From contig JAAVCX010000030.1 in assembly GCA_014802105.1 (NCBI GenBank), positions 24,245 to 88,244 of the forward strand: DNA of 64,000 bases. Reading direction: 5' to 3'. Both the position numbers and the translations under genes were made by a program. Position 1 is the first letter of the stretch, and each line of letters starts with the position of its first letter. The notes beneath the pieces were generated by a model. It searched no databases. It worked only from the letters and a program-made list of their open reading frames with translations, and was not told the DNA's origin. This stretch comes from Bacteroides sp. (GTDB taxonomy: Bacteria; Bacteroidota; Bacteroidia; Bacteroidales; Muribaculaceae). Of this stretch, positions 34,757-42,930 are shown one piece after another.

Positions 34757-35545
34757 ATGATAAGCGACAAAGCTCATATCGACCCCTCGGCCAAGATAGG
34801 CGAGAACGTCAAGATCCATCCCTTTGCTTTTATCGACAAAGATGTGGAGATAGGCGACAACTGTGTGATCATGCCTTTTGCAAGCATCATACGCGGCACT
34901 CGTCTGGGCAAGGGATGCAAAATATATCAAGGTGCCATTGTGGGTGCCGACCCCCAGGATTTCCGCTGGAAGGGTGGTTTCACCTACTGCTTTGTGGGCG
35001 ACAACACCGTGATACGCGAGAATGTCATCATCAACCGCGGTATTGCCGAGGAGGGTGGCACCCGTATCGGAGCCGATTCCTTCCTCATGGCCAACTCCCA
35101 TGTGGGCCACGACTCCCATATCGCCGACAAGTGTGTCATCGGCAACAATGTCTCGATAGCCGGAGACGTCGAGATCGGTGAGTGTACCATCCTGTCGTCG
35201 GCCGTGGTGATCCACGAAAACTCCCACATAGGCCGCTGGGTGCTCGTCAAGGGCGGCTGCCGCATCACCGGCAATGTACCCCCGTTCTGCATCATGGCCC
35301 ATAACCCGACCAGCTACTTCGGCGTCAACGCCTATCTGCTGGGCAAACATGGCAACATGAGCTCTGACCGCATCGACGACATCGCCAAGTGTTACCGCCA
35401 CCTCTATCAGTCGGGATCGTCGGTATTTGCCGCCCTCAAGCGCATAGCCGCCGACGTCGACCCCAGCCCCGAGCGTGACGAGATCATCGACTTCATCAAC
35501 GGTGTCAACCTGCGCATCGTTGCCATCCCCAAAGACCTCGAGTAA
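34757..35545 (+). CDS. lpxA: LpxA-family UDP-GlcNAc acyltransferase
   Basis: 262 residues. Left-handed beta-helix hexapeptide repeats run from residue 6 (IDPSAKIGENVKIHPFAF) to about 185. The LpxA signature NSHVGHDSHI near residue 115 contains the catalytic and substrate-binding His. A helical C-terminus follows (DDIAKCYRHLYQSGS). It transfers an R-3-hydroxyacyl group from ACP to UDP-GlcNAc as the first lipid A step. In Bacteroides the main lpxA usually sits with lpxD and lpxC-fabZ; here it stands behind an efflux operon, so this could be a second paralog of related specificity. Both GxxxxDFRWKGG and the rest of the family's variable region agree with the Bacteroidota forms. The family call is firm; the exact acyl substrate is not. 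Confidence 0.85.
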   Translation: MISDKAHIDPSAKIGENVKIHPFAFIDKDVEIGDNCVIMPFASIIRGTRLGKGCKIYQGAIVGADPQDFRWKGGFTYCFVGDNTVIRENVIINRGIAEEGGTRIGADSFLMANSHVGHDSHIADKCVIGNNVSIAGDVEIGECTILSSAVVIHENSHIGRWVLVKGGCRITGNVPPFCIMAHNPTSYFGVNAYLLGKHGNMSSDRIDDIAKCYRHLYQSGSSVFAALKRIAADVDPSPERDEIIDFINGVNLRIVAIPKDLE

Positions 35546-35580
35546 GACCTCTTTCCCTCAGCGGAAATGATAAGCCACAC

Positions 35581-35623
35581 TAAGCCGTGTAAATCGTCTG
35601 TACCACCCGATTTATACGGCTTA
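35581..35623 (+). terminator. Hairpin terminator after lpxA-like gene
   Basis: A 16-bp stem (35581-35596 with 35608-35623, one wobble) plus outer complementarity (CACA/TGTG), no T-tract. It separates lpxA from the phosphatase gene. Confidence 0.7.
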
Positions 35624-35668
35624 TGTGATTATCAACAGGTCAGTCCAACAGCACATACACTCCGGCTC

Positions 35669-35676
35669 TACATTTG
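35669..35676 (+). promoter_or_regulatory. -7 element before low-MW phosphatase gene
   Basis: TACATTTG matches TAnnTTTG. Transcription would start near 35683, so the gene's start is at 35707 rather than at any codon upstream. Confidence 0.55.
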
Positions 35677-35706
35677 TTTTTAAACAACCTCCCAACAATT
35701 TCACTC

Positions 35707-36213
35707 ATGTCAGAATCCACTCCCACTCATAAAGTCCTCTTTGTCTGCCTCGGTAATATATGCAGATCGCCGGCGGCCGATGGTATCATGCACTCGATCG
35801 TCGAGAGCAGGGGCGTGGCCGCGCACTGGAAGATAGATTCAGCCGGCACAGGTCGCTATCATATAGGCGATCTGCCCGACCACCGTATGCGACTCCACGC
35901 ACGTCGCCGCGGATATGATCTCACCCATCGCGCACGTCAGGTCTCCGAAGCCGACTTTGAAGAGTTTGACATCATCATAGGTATGGACGACGCCAATGTG
36001 GCCGATCTGAGACGACTTGCCCCCTCTCCCGAGGCCCAGGCCAAAGTACACGCTATGGCTGAATACTTCGCTCCAACGGCCCGTTATGATTACGTCCCCG
36101 ACCCCTACTATGAAGGCTCCGAAGGGTTTGAGCTCGTCCTCGACCTCCTCGAAGACTCCTGCATGAGGCTCTTTGAGAGGATAGAGGAAAAGGAGACTCC
36201 CGACAGGCAATGA
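35707..36213 (+). CDS. Low-molecular-weight protein-tyrosine phosphatase
   Basis: 168 residues. The P-loop VCLGNICRSP (residues about 13-22, C-x5-R-S) is intact, and the general-acid Asp is in VPDPYYEG near 135-142. Fold and length are normal. Such enzymes counteract bacterial tyrosine kinases of exopolysaccharide systems or act on small phosphorylated molecules. No kinase is next to it. It is monocistronic by appearance, ending at the inverted-repeat structure at 36211. Confidence 0.93.
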   Translation: MSESTPTHKVLFVCLGNICRSPAADGIMHSIVESRGVAAHWKIDSAGTGRYHIGDLPDHRMRLHARRRGYDLTHRARQVSEADFEEFDIIIGMDDANVADLRRLAPSPEAQAKVHAMAEYFAPTARYDYVPDPYYEGSEGFELVLDLLEDSCMRLFERIEEKETPDRQ

Positions 36214-36271
36214 CATCTTGACAATTTATCATCTTGTCATCTTGTCATCTTGACAAAATGTCAAGATGTCA
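36211..36271. repeat. Tandem 8-bp repeat within nested inverted repeats
   Basis: TCATCTTG occurs three times in perfect tandem (36229-36252). It is enclosed by a 13-bp inverted repeat (TGACATCTTGACA at 36211-36223, TGTCAAGATGTCA at 36259-36271). The right arm can instead pair with 36246-36255 (CATCTTGACA) as a 10-bp hairpin with an AAA loop. The two hairpins compete. The left arm starts at the phosphatase stop codon. The cytidine deaminase gene starts 54 bp later. Confidence 0.8.
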
Positions 36272-36324
36272 GATACCGACCTTCCCCCCCCTCTCAGAAT
36301 ATCCATCCTCCAATAAATACCATC

Positions 36325-36798
36325 ATGATCTCCCACGATATTATCCTACGGGTCGAGGAGCTGAGTCCCGACGAGCTCTCAGAGGCCGAGAAATCGCTCT
36401 GTGAGGCCGCACGACGTGCTACCTACCGTTCATATTCCCCTTACAGCCATTTCAGCGTAGGAGCCGCTATATTGCTTAATAACGGCACTATCATCGGAGG
36501 GGCCAATCAGGAGAACGCAGCCTATCCCTCGGGTATGTGTGCCGAGCGCACGGCCGCGTATTATGCAGGAGCGCAATATCCCGGCATCCCCTTCCTTATG
36601 ATAGCCATAGCGGCCCGCGATACCGACGGTCAGCCTCTCGAGACTCCCGTCACTCCCTGCGGAGCCTGCCGGCAGGCATTGCTGGAATATGAGAAGCGTT
36701 CGGGCATCCCTATCAGGCTACTGCTTGCAGGCACTAAGAAAGTCTACCGCCTCCCCTCGGTCGCCTCAACCCTTCCCCTCGCTTTCGACGACTTCTGA
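36325..36798 (+). CDS. cdd: Cytidine deaminase
   Basis: 157 residues, homotetrameric-type zinc deaminase converting (deoxy)cytidine to (deoxy)uridine in pyrimidine salvage. The catalytic pieces are CAERTA near residues 72-77 (Zn-Cys, catalytic Glu) and PCGACRQ near 112-118 (two Zn-Cys). ATG 36325 is chosen; a longer frame upstream would include the repeat region. Typical length is about 130, here extended by an N-terminal helix. With deoC (40970) it supplies part of nucleoside catabolism, though the two are not in one operon. Confidence 0.95.
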   Translation: MISHDIILRVEELSPDELSEAEKSLCEAARRATYRSYSPYSHFSVGAAILLNNGTIIGGANQENAAYPSGMCAERTAAYYAGAQYPGIPFLMIAIAARDTDGQPLETPVTPCGACRQALLEYEKRSGIPIRLLLAGTKKVYRLPSVASTLPLAFDDF

Positions 36799-36807
36799 AT
36801 ATCAAGC

Positions 36808-36843
36808 AAGGCCCCGTCCACAGATCTTTGTGAACGGGGCCTT
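36808..36843. terminator. Bidirectional terminator between cdd and mdh
   Basis: AAGGCCCCGT (36808-36817) pairs with ACGGGGCCTT (36834-36843), with further pairing (CCACA/TTGTG) inside. It lies 10 bp after the cdd stop and 33 bp after the mdh stop on the other strand. Confidence 0.85.
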
Positions 36844-36875
36844 ATAGTCATTTATAAGAAGTCTTCCTTATCGGA

Positions 36876-37811
36876 TCAGCAGCAACCGGCGAGAGCCTCG
36901 TTGGTCTTGTGGACAGCCTCGGCGCTCTTGCGGAAGAGCTCCTTCTCGGCGTCGTTGAGCTCAAACTCTACGATCTTCTCGATACCGTTCTTACCGATGA
37001 TGGCGGGTACACCGATGCAGAGATCCTTCTCGCCATACTCGCCGTCGAGCAGAGCCGAGCACGAGATGAGCTTCTTCTCGTTGTGGAGGATAGCCTTGAC
37101 CATCTGAGCTCCTGCTGCGCCGGGTGCATACCAGGCCGAAGTGCCGAGGAGCTTGGTGAGAGTGGCACCGCCCACCATAGTCGAGGCTGCCACCTCGGAG
37201 AGAGTCTCCTGCGAGAGATACTGGCTGGCGGGAACGCCACGATAGGCTGCGTAGCGGGTGAGGGGGATCATGGTAGTGTCGCCATGACCGCCGATCACGA
37301 TACCCTCAACCTCAGTGGGGTTGGCACCCAGGGCGTTGGAGAGGAAATATTTGAAGCGGGCGCTGTCGAGAGCACCGCCCATACCGATGATGCGGTGTTT
37401 GGGCAGACCGCTGGTCTTGTGTATCAGGTAGGTCATAGTGTCCATGGGGTTGGAGATGCACACTATGATAGCGTCGGGCGAATATTTGAGCAACTGCTCG
37501 GTGACGCTCTTGACGATACCGGCGTTGACACCGATGAGCTCCTCACGGGTCATACCGGGCTTGCGGGGAATACCCGAAGTGATGACTACCACGTCGCTGC
37601 CGGCAGTGGCCTCATAGTCGTTGGTCACACCGGTGAGACGGGTGTTGAGACCGAGGATGCTTGCAGTCTGCATGATGTCCATGGCCTTGCCCTCCGAGAC
37701 GCCCTCCTTGATGTCGAGGAGCACTACCTCGTCGGCGATGCCACAAGTCACTAAAACATTTGCACATGTTGCGCCTACGTTACCGGCGCCTACTACTGTT
37801 ACCTTTGACAT
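36876..37811 (-). CDS. mdh: Malate dehydrogenase (LDH-like)
   Basis: 311 residues, NAD-dependent. The dinucleotide loop GAGNVG is at residues 7-12. The substrate-specificity loop GIPRKPGM (about 80-87) has the Arg that marks malate rather than lactate enzymes. The catalytic His lies in GGHGDT (about 173-178) and the conserved Asn in CISNPMD (about 118). It belongs to the LDH-like tetrameric MDH group, converting oxaloacetate to malate on the succinate branch together with PEPCK. It has its own -7 element (37880-37887, minus strand) and shares a bidirectional terminator with cdd. The C-terminus CC pair (LAGCC) is unusual but outside the active site. Confidence 0.95.
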   Translation of the reverse strand: MSKVTVVGAGNVGATCANVLVTCGIADEVVLLDIKEGVSEGKAMDIMQTASILGLNTRLTGVTNDYEATAGSDVVVITSGIPRKPGMTREELIGVNAGIVKSVTEQLLKYSPDAIIVCISNPMDTMTYLIHKTSGLPKHRIIGMGGALDSARFKYFLSNALGANPTEVEGIVIGGHGDTTMIPLTRYAAYRGVPASQYLSQETLSEVAASTMVGGATLTKLLGTSAWYAPGAAGAQMVKAILHNEKKLISCSALLDGEYGEKDLCIGVPAIIGKNGIEKIVEFELNDAEKELFRKSAEAVHKTNEALAGCC

Positions 37812-37879
37812 AGTATCTATAATAATTGAAAACGGTTACCGATTTTAATACTGTTGAGGATGGGGAGTTAATTTCTCCA

Positions 37880-37887
37880 CAAAGTTA
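37880..37887 (-). promoter_or_regulatory. -7 element of mdh promoter
   Basis: CAAAGTTA on the plus strand is TAACTTTG on the minus strand. It lies 69 bp upstream of the mdh ATG, and no good TTTG was found 20 bp further up. Confidence 0.6.
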
Positions 37888-37959
37888 ACTAAAATTTTCT
37901 ATTTTAACGCTCGGGCCGGGCGTGAAATTATTGTCAACTTTTCCCAAACCCTTAGCCGC

Positions 37960-40026
37960 TTATGAGCCTGCCGCCGCAGTGGGGGCCGACTTTTTGAGCT
38001 CGGGATAGGAGATGCGGGTGTGATACATGGTGCGAAGCCGCTGTATGAACGATTCCTTGACAGCCTGCACGTCGCGAAACGACAGCGGCGACTGATTGTG
38101 GAGCCCCTCGGCTATCTGAGCGTCGATGATCTTGTTGACCAGGGCCGCGATAGCCTCGGGTGAATTATCCTTGAGCGAGCGGGAGGCAGCCTCGACGGCA
38201 TCGGCCATCATCAGCAGCGATGTCTCTCGGGTCTGTGGATCGGGCCCGGGATAACTGAAGGGAGTGGGATCCACCTCCTCGCCGGGATGGGCGTTGACGT
38301 AGGTATTATAGAAATAGCGGGCCTTTCCGGCTCCGTGGTGCTGGCTGATGAAGTCGCGTATCACCGGGGGTAGCTTGGCCTTCTCGGCCATGGCGAGACC
38401 GTCGGTGACATGGCCTGTGACCACCCTGGCGCTCTGGATGGGATCGAGAGCGTCGTGAGGATTGACTCCGTGCTGATTTTCGGTAAAGAAAGCCGGATTT
38501 TTGATTTTGCCTATGTCGTGATAGAGCGCGCCCGTACGCACCATCTGCACGTTGGCTCCGATAGCCTGGGCCGCCGCCGAGGCAAGATTGGACACCGCCA
38601 TGGAGTGATTGAAAGTGCCGGGACACTGCTCGGAGAGCTCACGCAACAGGGGGTTATTGGTGTCGGAAAGCTCCACCAGAGTGACGCGCGAGGTGAAACC
38701 AAACACTCTCTCGAGCAGGAACATCAGCGTGTAGGAGAACGAGATAAGGATGGCGTTGATTGCAAAACAGCCATAGATACGGGCCATGATCTTGGCCACC
38801 GATCCGGTCGACATGATCTCCATCGAGAGATAGGCCAGCGAGTAGGCCACAAAGATCAGGGCGGCCGTGCGTATGAGCTGGGAACGACGGCTGAGATCCT
38901 TGAGCGAATCGATAGCCACCACGCCGGCTATAAACTGCACGAAGATAAACTCAGAGGGGAAAGTCGAGACGATCGCACATGTCAATATCTCTATGATATG
39001 GGCGAAATAGGCTGTGCGCGAGTCAAGAAAAGTCAGCACGAGGATCGGCACTATGGTGAACGGCATGATATACAGTCCTGAGCGGAAAGTGGCCTGCATG
39101 GCAAAAGCCACCAGCGTACACACCGTCAGCAGCGACATCAGGAAGATCACCGTGTGGTCGTCGTTGAAATACTCCCTCCTGAAGATATAGAGATAGCCAT
39201 ACATCGCCGCCATGAGTATGATGACATAGAGAGCCTGGCCGGCTATCGGATAGTGATGCTGGGAGATCTTGGTGTCAGAGCGCTCCTCGATCATCTCCTC
39301 ATAGGTGTCGAGGATGGTGGCCAGGCGTGTGTTGACTATATCGCCCTTGTCGATGATACGTTCACCCTGCTGTATCACTCCCACGGGAGCGGTGGCTTTC
39401 TGATAGGCCTCGTCGAGCAGGCGCCGGGTAGTGAGGGAGTCGAGAGTGACATTGGGCTGAAGCATATCGGCCAGATGGGTAGCCGAGAGAGCTCCGCGCA
39501 TATTTCCCCGGCGCATCACCGAGTCGATATGCTCGTAGGCACGGTAGGCCGAGAGAAACTCAGTCGTCGGCACCGAGATAGCCACATTATCGTGGACGAA
39601 TCGCACCGCCGGCAACTCTCCGTCGCTGATGCGCTGATAGGTCTCTGCATCGACTATACCGTTTTCGTAGACCTGACGCACCGCCTTGATGATCTGATTT
39701 TTCTGAGCCGGGCTCACATCGGGGAGCGTAGTGGCGTTGAGACGCGTGGTATACTCCGAGATGAGAGTCTTCTCAGCAGCCAGGTCACGCACATAGACAG
39801 GCTCGAAAGCCGCGTCGATTGAATCCTTGAGGCGCGCGCTCGACAGGGAGTCGAGATGGACAGGGATGTCAAACGGAGCCGTGAGCAACCCATAGTTCCA
39901 GGGACGGTTAACCTCGTAGATATAGCGGTTCTTATCGCTGCGTGGCAGGAAATAGACTGTCAGCACCACCGAGGCAAGGAAGAGCACAGAGCGCAGAGTG
40001 ATCTGACTGCGTGAGAGCTTGGTCAT
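37960..40026 (-). CDS. 7TM-HD phosphohydrolase (PgpH-like, cyclic-di-AMP phosphodiesterase candidate)
   Basis: 688 residues. TM1 (about 10-27) precedes an extracellular 7TMR-HDED domain (about 40-270), then seven TM spans (about 275-465). A cytoplasmic HD domain follows with NHSMAVSNLAS near 467, GALYHDIGKI near 500-509 and QHHGAGKARY near 560. This is the PgpH architecture; characterised members (Listeria PgpH) hydrolyse c-di-AMP. Whether this one does so, or acts on another cyclic dinucleotide, is inferred. The ATG overlaps the stop of the DUF2752 gene (ATGA), so it is translated with the small membrane proteins upstream. Confidence 0.9.
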   Translation of the reverse strand: MTKLSRSQITLRSVLFLASVVLTVYFLPRSDKNRYIYEVNRPWNYGLLTAPFDIPVHLDSLSSARLKDSIDAAFEPVYVRDLAAEKTLISEYTTRLNATTLPDVSPAQKNQIIKAVRQVYENGIVDAETYQRISDGELPAVRFVHDNVAISVPTTEFLSAYRAYEHIDSVMRRGNMRGALSATHLADMLQPNVTLDSLTTRRLLDEAYQKATAPVGVIQQGERIIDKGDIVNTRLATILDTYEEMIEERSDTKISQHHYPIAGQALYVIILMAAMYGYLYIFRREYFNDDHTVIFLMSLLTVCTLVAFAMQATFRSGLYIMPFTIVPILVLTFLDSRTAYFAHIIEILTCAIVSTFPSEFIFVQFIAGVVAIDSLKDLSRRSQLIRTAALIFVAYSLAYLSMEIMSTGSVAKIMARIYGCFAINAILISFSYTLMFLLERVFGFTSRVTLVELSDTNNPLLRELSEQCPGTFNHSMAVSNLASAAAQAIGANVQMVRTGALYHDIGKIKNPAFFTENQHGVNPHDALDPIQSARVVTGHVTDGLAMAEKAKLPPVIRDFISQHHGAGKARYFYNTYVNAHPGEEVDPTPFSYPGPDPQTRETSLLMMADAVEAASRSLKDNSPEAIAALVNKIIDAQIAEGLHNQSPLSFRDVQAVKESFIQRLRTMYHTRISYPELKKSAPTAAAGS

Positions 40027-40406
40027 AGATATAGATTGCGGACGATAGTCCAGATAATGAGTAGGAATAACAGGCTCAGAGCCGCGCCGCGCGACTCAAG
40101 CAGGGCTCTCAGTCGCCCCAGTCGCCGGGGCATCAGAGCCGTGGCGAGCATAAGCGGGATGAGCGGAGCGAGAATAAACAGCAGGGGATTATAGCTCCAG
40201 GCAAGGGCCGGATCTCCGTGAACCAGAGCATGGACAGCACGCTGGGCCCCGCACCCGGGACACTCAAGCCCCGTGAGCGTGTGGAAGAGACAGCGGGGCC
40301 AAAGACCCGAGGAAGCGTCGGTCAAAGCCAACATCACCAACAGGGCGACGCCCACCAGCGGCACCGCCACCATGAGGGCGCGGTTCACATTGTGAGCAGA
40401 GACCAT
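40023..40406 (-). CDS. DUF2752 family membrane protein
   Basis: 127 residues from ATG 40406, or 116 from ATG 40373. The DUF2752 signature is clear: a TM (VPLVGVALLVMLALTD), the CPGCGAQRAVHALVHGD stretch (Cys pair and Arg-His), and two further TMs near the C-terminus. Function is unknown. The longer start overlaps the preceding gene by 22 bp; the shorter leaves an 11-bp gap, and I cannot decide from RBS signals. It overlaps the HD-protein gene by ATGA. Association with a GYF-CD225 protein directly upstream is a recurring Bacteroidota layout. Confidence 0.85.
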   Translation of the reverse strand: MVSAHNVNRALMVAVPLVGVALLVMLALTDASSGLWPRCLFHTLTGLECPGCGAQRAVHALVHGDPALAWSYNPLLFILAPLIPLMLATALMPRRLGRLRALLESRGAALSLLFLLIIWTIVRNLYL

Positions 40407-40894
40407 AACATCGAGAATGGGGCCCAGATGAAGCCCAGCACAAAGGAGATGATGACCCACCATCCGGCCTTCTCCGAGGCTGCCATAGCACCGGCATAAT
40501 CGCCGCGCATCCACAGAGGGGACACCTTGGAGGCATAGATGATAGCCACTACTCCTGTCGGCAGACAGCAACAGAGGGTTGAGATGATGGCCCATGCCAG
40601 ATAGGTAGGGGGCATGTTGCCGACGGGCTGAGGGGCGGGCGACGGCCCCCCGGGCGCGTAAGCGGGCTGATAAGAGCCTTGATCGTCGGATCGGCCGTAG
40701 TAGGGCGTGCCGTAGGGGGTTGAGCCATGCAGATTAAAGAGATGAGCGGTGTCGGGAAGACGTCCGGCTGTGGTCCAGTCGGGCAGTCCCTCACGCCACA
40801 CCGGGGTGTCGGGGCCAAAACCGGCCACCCTCGTGAGCTCCTCAAAGCTCATAGGGCCGGTTGTCACGCCGTTGATTATAGTCCAATAGGCCAT
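40385..40894 (-). CDS. GYF_2 (DUF4339) - CD225/dispanin domain protein
   Basis: 169 residues. The N-terminal GYF_2 domain (YWTIINGVTTGPMSFEEL with the W-x-x-x-G/G-P-M pattern, then TPVWREGLPDWT) covers about 1-52. A Pro/Gly/Tyr-rich linker (55-90) leads to a CD225/dispanin-type double-TM (YLAWAIISTLCCCLPTGVVAII at 96-117, and VIISFVLGFIWAPFSML near 148-165). GYF domains bind proline-rich peptides. CD225 proteins re-entrantly insert in membranes (the eukaryotic IFITM group). In bacteria the role is unknown. It is encoded just before DUF2752 and the 7TM-HD protein, suggesting an envelope-stress or osmotic function (inference). Confidence 0.85.
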   Translation of the reverse strand: MAYWTIINGVTTGPMSFEELTRVAGFGPDTPVWREGLPDWTTAGRLPDTAHLFNLHGSTPYGTPYYGRSDDQGSYQPAYAPGGPSPAPQPVGNMPPTYLAWAIISTLCCCLPTGVVAIIYASKVSPLWMRGDYAGAMAASEKAGWWVIISFVLGFIWAPFSMLWSLLTM

Positions 40895-40969
40895 TTACTG
40901 AAATATATGTTGCTTGAACGGTTTATCCAATGTTAGAGCGTTGTCGGTGATGGTCAAAGCCTGTCGGGA

Positions 40970-41845
40970 CTATTCCTGCTCCTTGAGGATCTCAGAGAGC
41001 ATTCCTTTGGCCAGACGCGAGGCCCCGATGCGGAAATGCTCGTTGCTCTCGACCCATTTCTCGCCAAGTATCTCCCTGACCAGAGTGTAATAGCGCAGAG
41101 CCTCCTCGGGAGTTGCCACACCTCCGCTGATCTTGACACCCACCATGCGATTGGTCTTCTCGTAATACTCCTTGACGGTCTGACACATCACGTAGGCGGC
41201 CTCGAGGCTGGCGCCCGCATACTCCTTGCCGGTAGAGGTCTTGATGAAATCGGCACCCGAATAGAGCGCGAGGATAGCGGCGTCGCGTATCTTCTCGGGA
41301 GTCTCGAGCGCGCCGGTCTCGAGTATCACCTTGAGGGGAGCCTGCCGGCAGGTCTCTTTCATTTCCTGGATCTGGTCGGCCACCTCCTCATAGTCATTGT
41401 CGAGGAAGGCTCCCAGGGGGAAAGGCACGTCTATCTCATCGGCACCGGCCGAGATGGCGAGGGCTATCTCGGCTACCTTTACCTCGATGAAGGTCTGACC
41501 CGAGGGGAAGCCTCCGGCCACCGAAGCGATGCGCACCGAGCTGACATCGAGCACCGTGCGCACCAGTTGCACGAGATCGGGATAGACACAGACGGCCGCT
41601 ACCGAGGGGAGATCGGGATGAGCCTCCTCAAAGGCATTTACCTTCTCGGTGAGCTCGGCGACTGTCTGATTGGAGTCGGTCGAACGCAGAGTGGTGAGGT
41701 CGATGGAGTTGAAGATGCGGCGGTACACCTCGGGACGACGGTTCTCGTCGAGATGTTTTTCGAGTATTTCCGAGACATTGGCCGAGATAGCGGCGGGGTC
41801 TACCGAGACTTCTGAGCGCTTGATAGCTTCGTTGTATTTGTCCAT
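40970..41845 (-). CDS. deoC: Deoxyribose-phosphate aldolase
   Basis: 291 residues, TIM barrel, splitting 2-deoxyribose 5-phosphate into glyceraldehyde 3-phosphate and acetaldehyde. The Schiff-base Lys is in VGVKISGGV (about residue 240). The second Lys and phosphate-binding residues lie in FIKTSTGK (about 204-211), and a conserved Asp-rich strand is IDLTTL near 48. It belongs to the longer Bacteroidota form with an N-terminal extension of about 40 residues. The next gene in the same direction (GYF-CD225) starts 75 bp after its stop. Confidence 0.95.
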   Translation of the reverse strand: MDKYNEAIKRSEVSVDPAAISANVSEILEKHLDENRRPEVYRRIFNSIDLTTLRSTDSNQTVAELTEKVNAFEEAHPDLPSVAAVCVYPDLVQLVRTVLDVSSVRIASVAGGFPSGQTFIEVKVAEIALAISAGADEIDVPFPLGAFLDNDYEEVADQIQEMKETCRQAPLKVILETGALETPEKIRDAAILALYSGADFIKTSTGKEYAGASLEAAYVMCQTVKEYYEKTNRMVGVKISGGVATPEEALRYYTLVREILGEKWVESNEHFRIGASRLAKGMLSEILKEQE

Positions 41846-41919
41846 AGTGTAAATCTTAGCGGCGGTTGATTATGCAACCTGTTGTGATATATATTGAAGA
41901 GAATGTGTCAACTCCGGAG

Positions 41920-41935
41920 CCCCGGCGCGCCGGGG
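41920..41935 (-). terminator. GC palindrome between MazG-like gene and deoC
   Basis: CCCCGGCGCGCCGGGG is a perfect 16-bp palindrome located 27 bp after the MazG-like stop and 75 bp before the deoC start. It has no loop in the DNA sense and no T-tract, so it is a weak terminator or processing-site candidate. Confidence 0.35.
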
Positions 41936-41961
41936 AGGATATTTCTGACACACCCTCAGGG

Positions 41962-42324
41962 TTAGTCCGGATCGGGGGATGAGGAGAAGCGGGTCGAGTC
42001 GCGGGTGGTTTTCTTGAGTATATTGGCGCTGAGAGCGTCGGCGAGGGAGATGCCGGTCTGATTGGCCAGGGCCGCGACTACCCATATTATATCGGCGAGC
42101 TCGTCGGCCAGGGCCTCGAGCGTGCAATTGTCGGAAGGCTTGGCCCGCTGGTCGCCGTAGAGGCGGGCAAGGATACGGGCGGCCTCGCCGGTCTCCTCGG
42201 CGAGGATCACGGCATTTGTCAGCTCTGAGAAATAGCCTCCACCCGTGGTGGTGATCCAACGGTCTACGATGGCCTGAAGATCCTCGAGAGTGATGGGAGT
42301 GGCAGTGGGTCGGGGAGTTTTCAT
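41962..42324 (-). CDS. MazG-like nucleotide pyrophosphohydrolase domain protein
   Basis: 120 residues, single all-helical MazG domain. The divalent-metal motif EETGEAARI (ExxE) near residues 45-53 and the partner ELADIIWVV Asp near 77-85 are visible. It hydrolyses a nucleoside triphosphate to NMP and PPi, so probably housecleans non-canonical dNTPs. It is a half-length member compared with E. coli MazG. The ATG overlaps the dtd stop by 4 bp, so both are translated together. The start ([10 protein letters not shown]) avoids the upstream overlapping reading into dtd. Confidence 0.85.
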   Translation of the reverse strand: MKTPRPTATPITLEDLQAIVDRWITTTGGGYFSELTNAVILAEETGEAARILARLYGDQRAKPSDNCTLEALADELADIIWVVAALANQTGISLADALSANILKKTTRDSTRFSSSPDPD

Positions 42325-42773
42325 TCGCGCAGACGTGAATCTATGATAATAGTGACAGGCCCGTCGTTGACGAGCGAGACCTGCATGTCGGCTCCAAACA
42401 TCCCCGTAGCCACCGGGCGTCCCGTGAGACGCTCCATCTCGCGGCAATAGAGCTCATAGAGCAGCACAGCCACATCGTGGCCGGCGGCACGGTAATAGCT
42501 GGGCCGATTGCCCTTGCGGGTAGAGGCCGTGAGAGTAAACTGACTGACAGCCATGACGGCGGCGCCGGTGTCGAGAGCCGAGAGATTCATCACGCCGTCA
42601 GAGTCGGAGAAGATGCGCAGCGACGCTGTCTTGGCTGCGAGCCAGGTGACATCGTCGGGTGTATCGCCCTGCTCGACTCCCACGAGAACGAGCAGGCCGG
42701 GGCCTATCTCGCTGTGGAGCGAACCGCCGATGGTGACTGAGGCGCTGCTGACGCGCTGTATGACAAGACGCAC
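42321..42773 (-). CDS. dtd: D-aminoacyl-tRNA deacylase
   Basis: 150 residues. It hydrolyses D-Tyr-tRNA and other D-aminoacyl-tRNAs, proof-reading translation chirality. Signature pieces are MRLVIQRV at the N-terminus, the SQFTLTAST block near 77 that holds the catalytic Thr/Ser region, and the cross-subunit Gly-Pro motif in NDGPVT near 137. The start codon is GTG at 42773; no ATG exists upstream in frame and this start gives the exact family N-terminus. It is cotranscribed with the MazG-like gene; both are quality-control enzymes. Confidence 0.95.
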   Translation of the reverse strand: MRLVIQRVSSASVTIGGSLHSEIGPGLLVLVGVEQGDTPDDVTWLAAKTASLRIFSDSDGVMNLSALDTGAAVMAVSQFTLTASTRKGNRPSYYRAAGHDVAVLLYELYCREMERLTGRPVATGMFGADMQVSLVNDGPVTIIIDSRLRE

Positions 42774-42831
42774 TGGAGGTGTAAGTGATTGTCGGGGAGA
42801 CCGCTTATAGCGCAGGCTCCGCCTGATTGGA

Positions 42832-42899
42832 GAAAAGGCAGGAGCCCGCCCGGCGAGGGGAGTATGCCGGGGGCATCCGTCGCCCGGGCGGGTTCCTGC
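42832..42899 (-). terminator. Terminator after phosphoglucomutase gene
   Basis: A long GC stem: GCAGGAGCCCGCCCG (42838-42852) with CGGGCGGGTTCCTGC (42885-42899, one wobble). An inner hairpin (ATGCCGG...GGGCAT) sits inside, and TTTT follows on the minus strand (42833-42836). Confidence 0.85.
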
Positions 42900-42930
42900 G
42901 TGATTATGTTTCAGTTAAACCGGGTGTCGA

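Noticed and set aside
36250..36324. N-terminal extension of cytidine deaminase
   Set aside because: It starts within the hairpin/tandem repeat and would add a non-family segment; ATG 36325 fits better.
41920..41935. Restriction-type palindrome as a protein-binding site
   Set aside because: A pure GC palindrome just after a stop codon is more easily a transcript hairpin; no further support for an operator.
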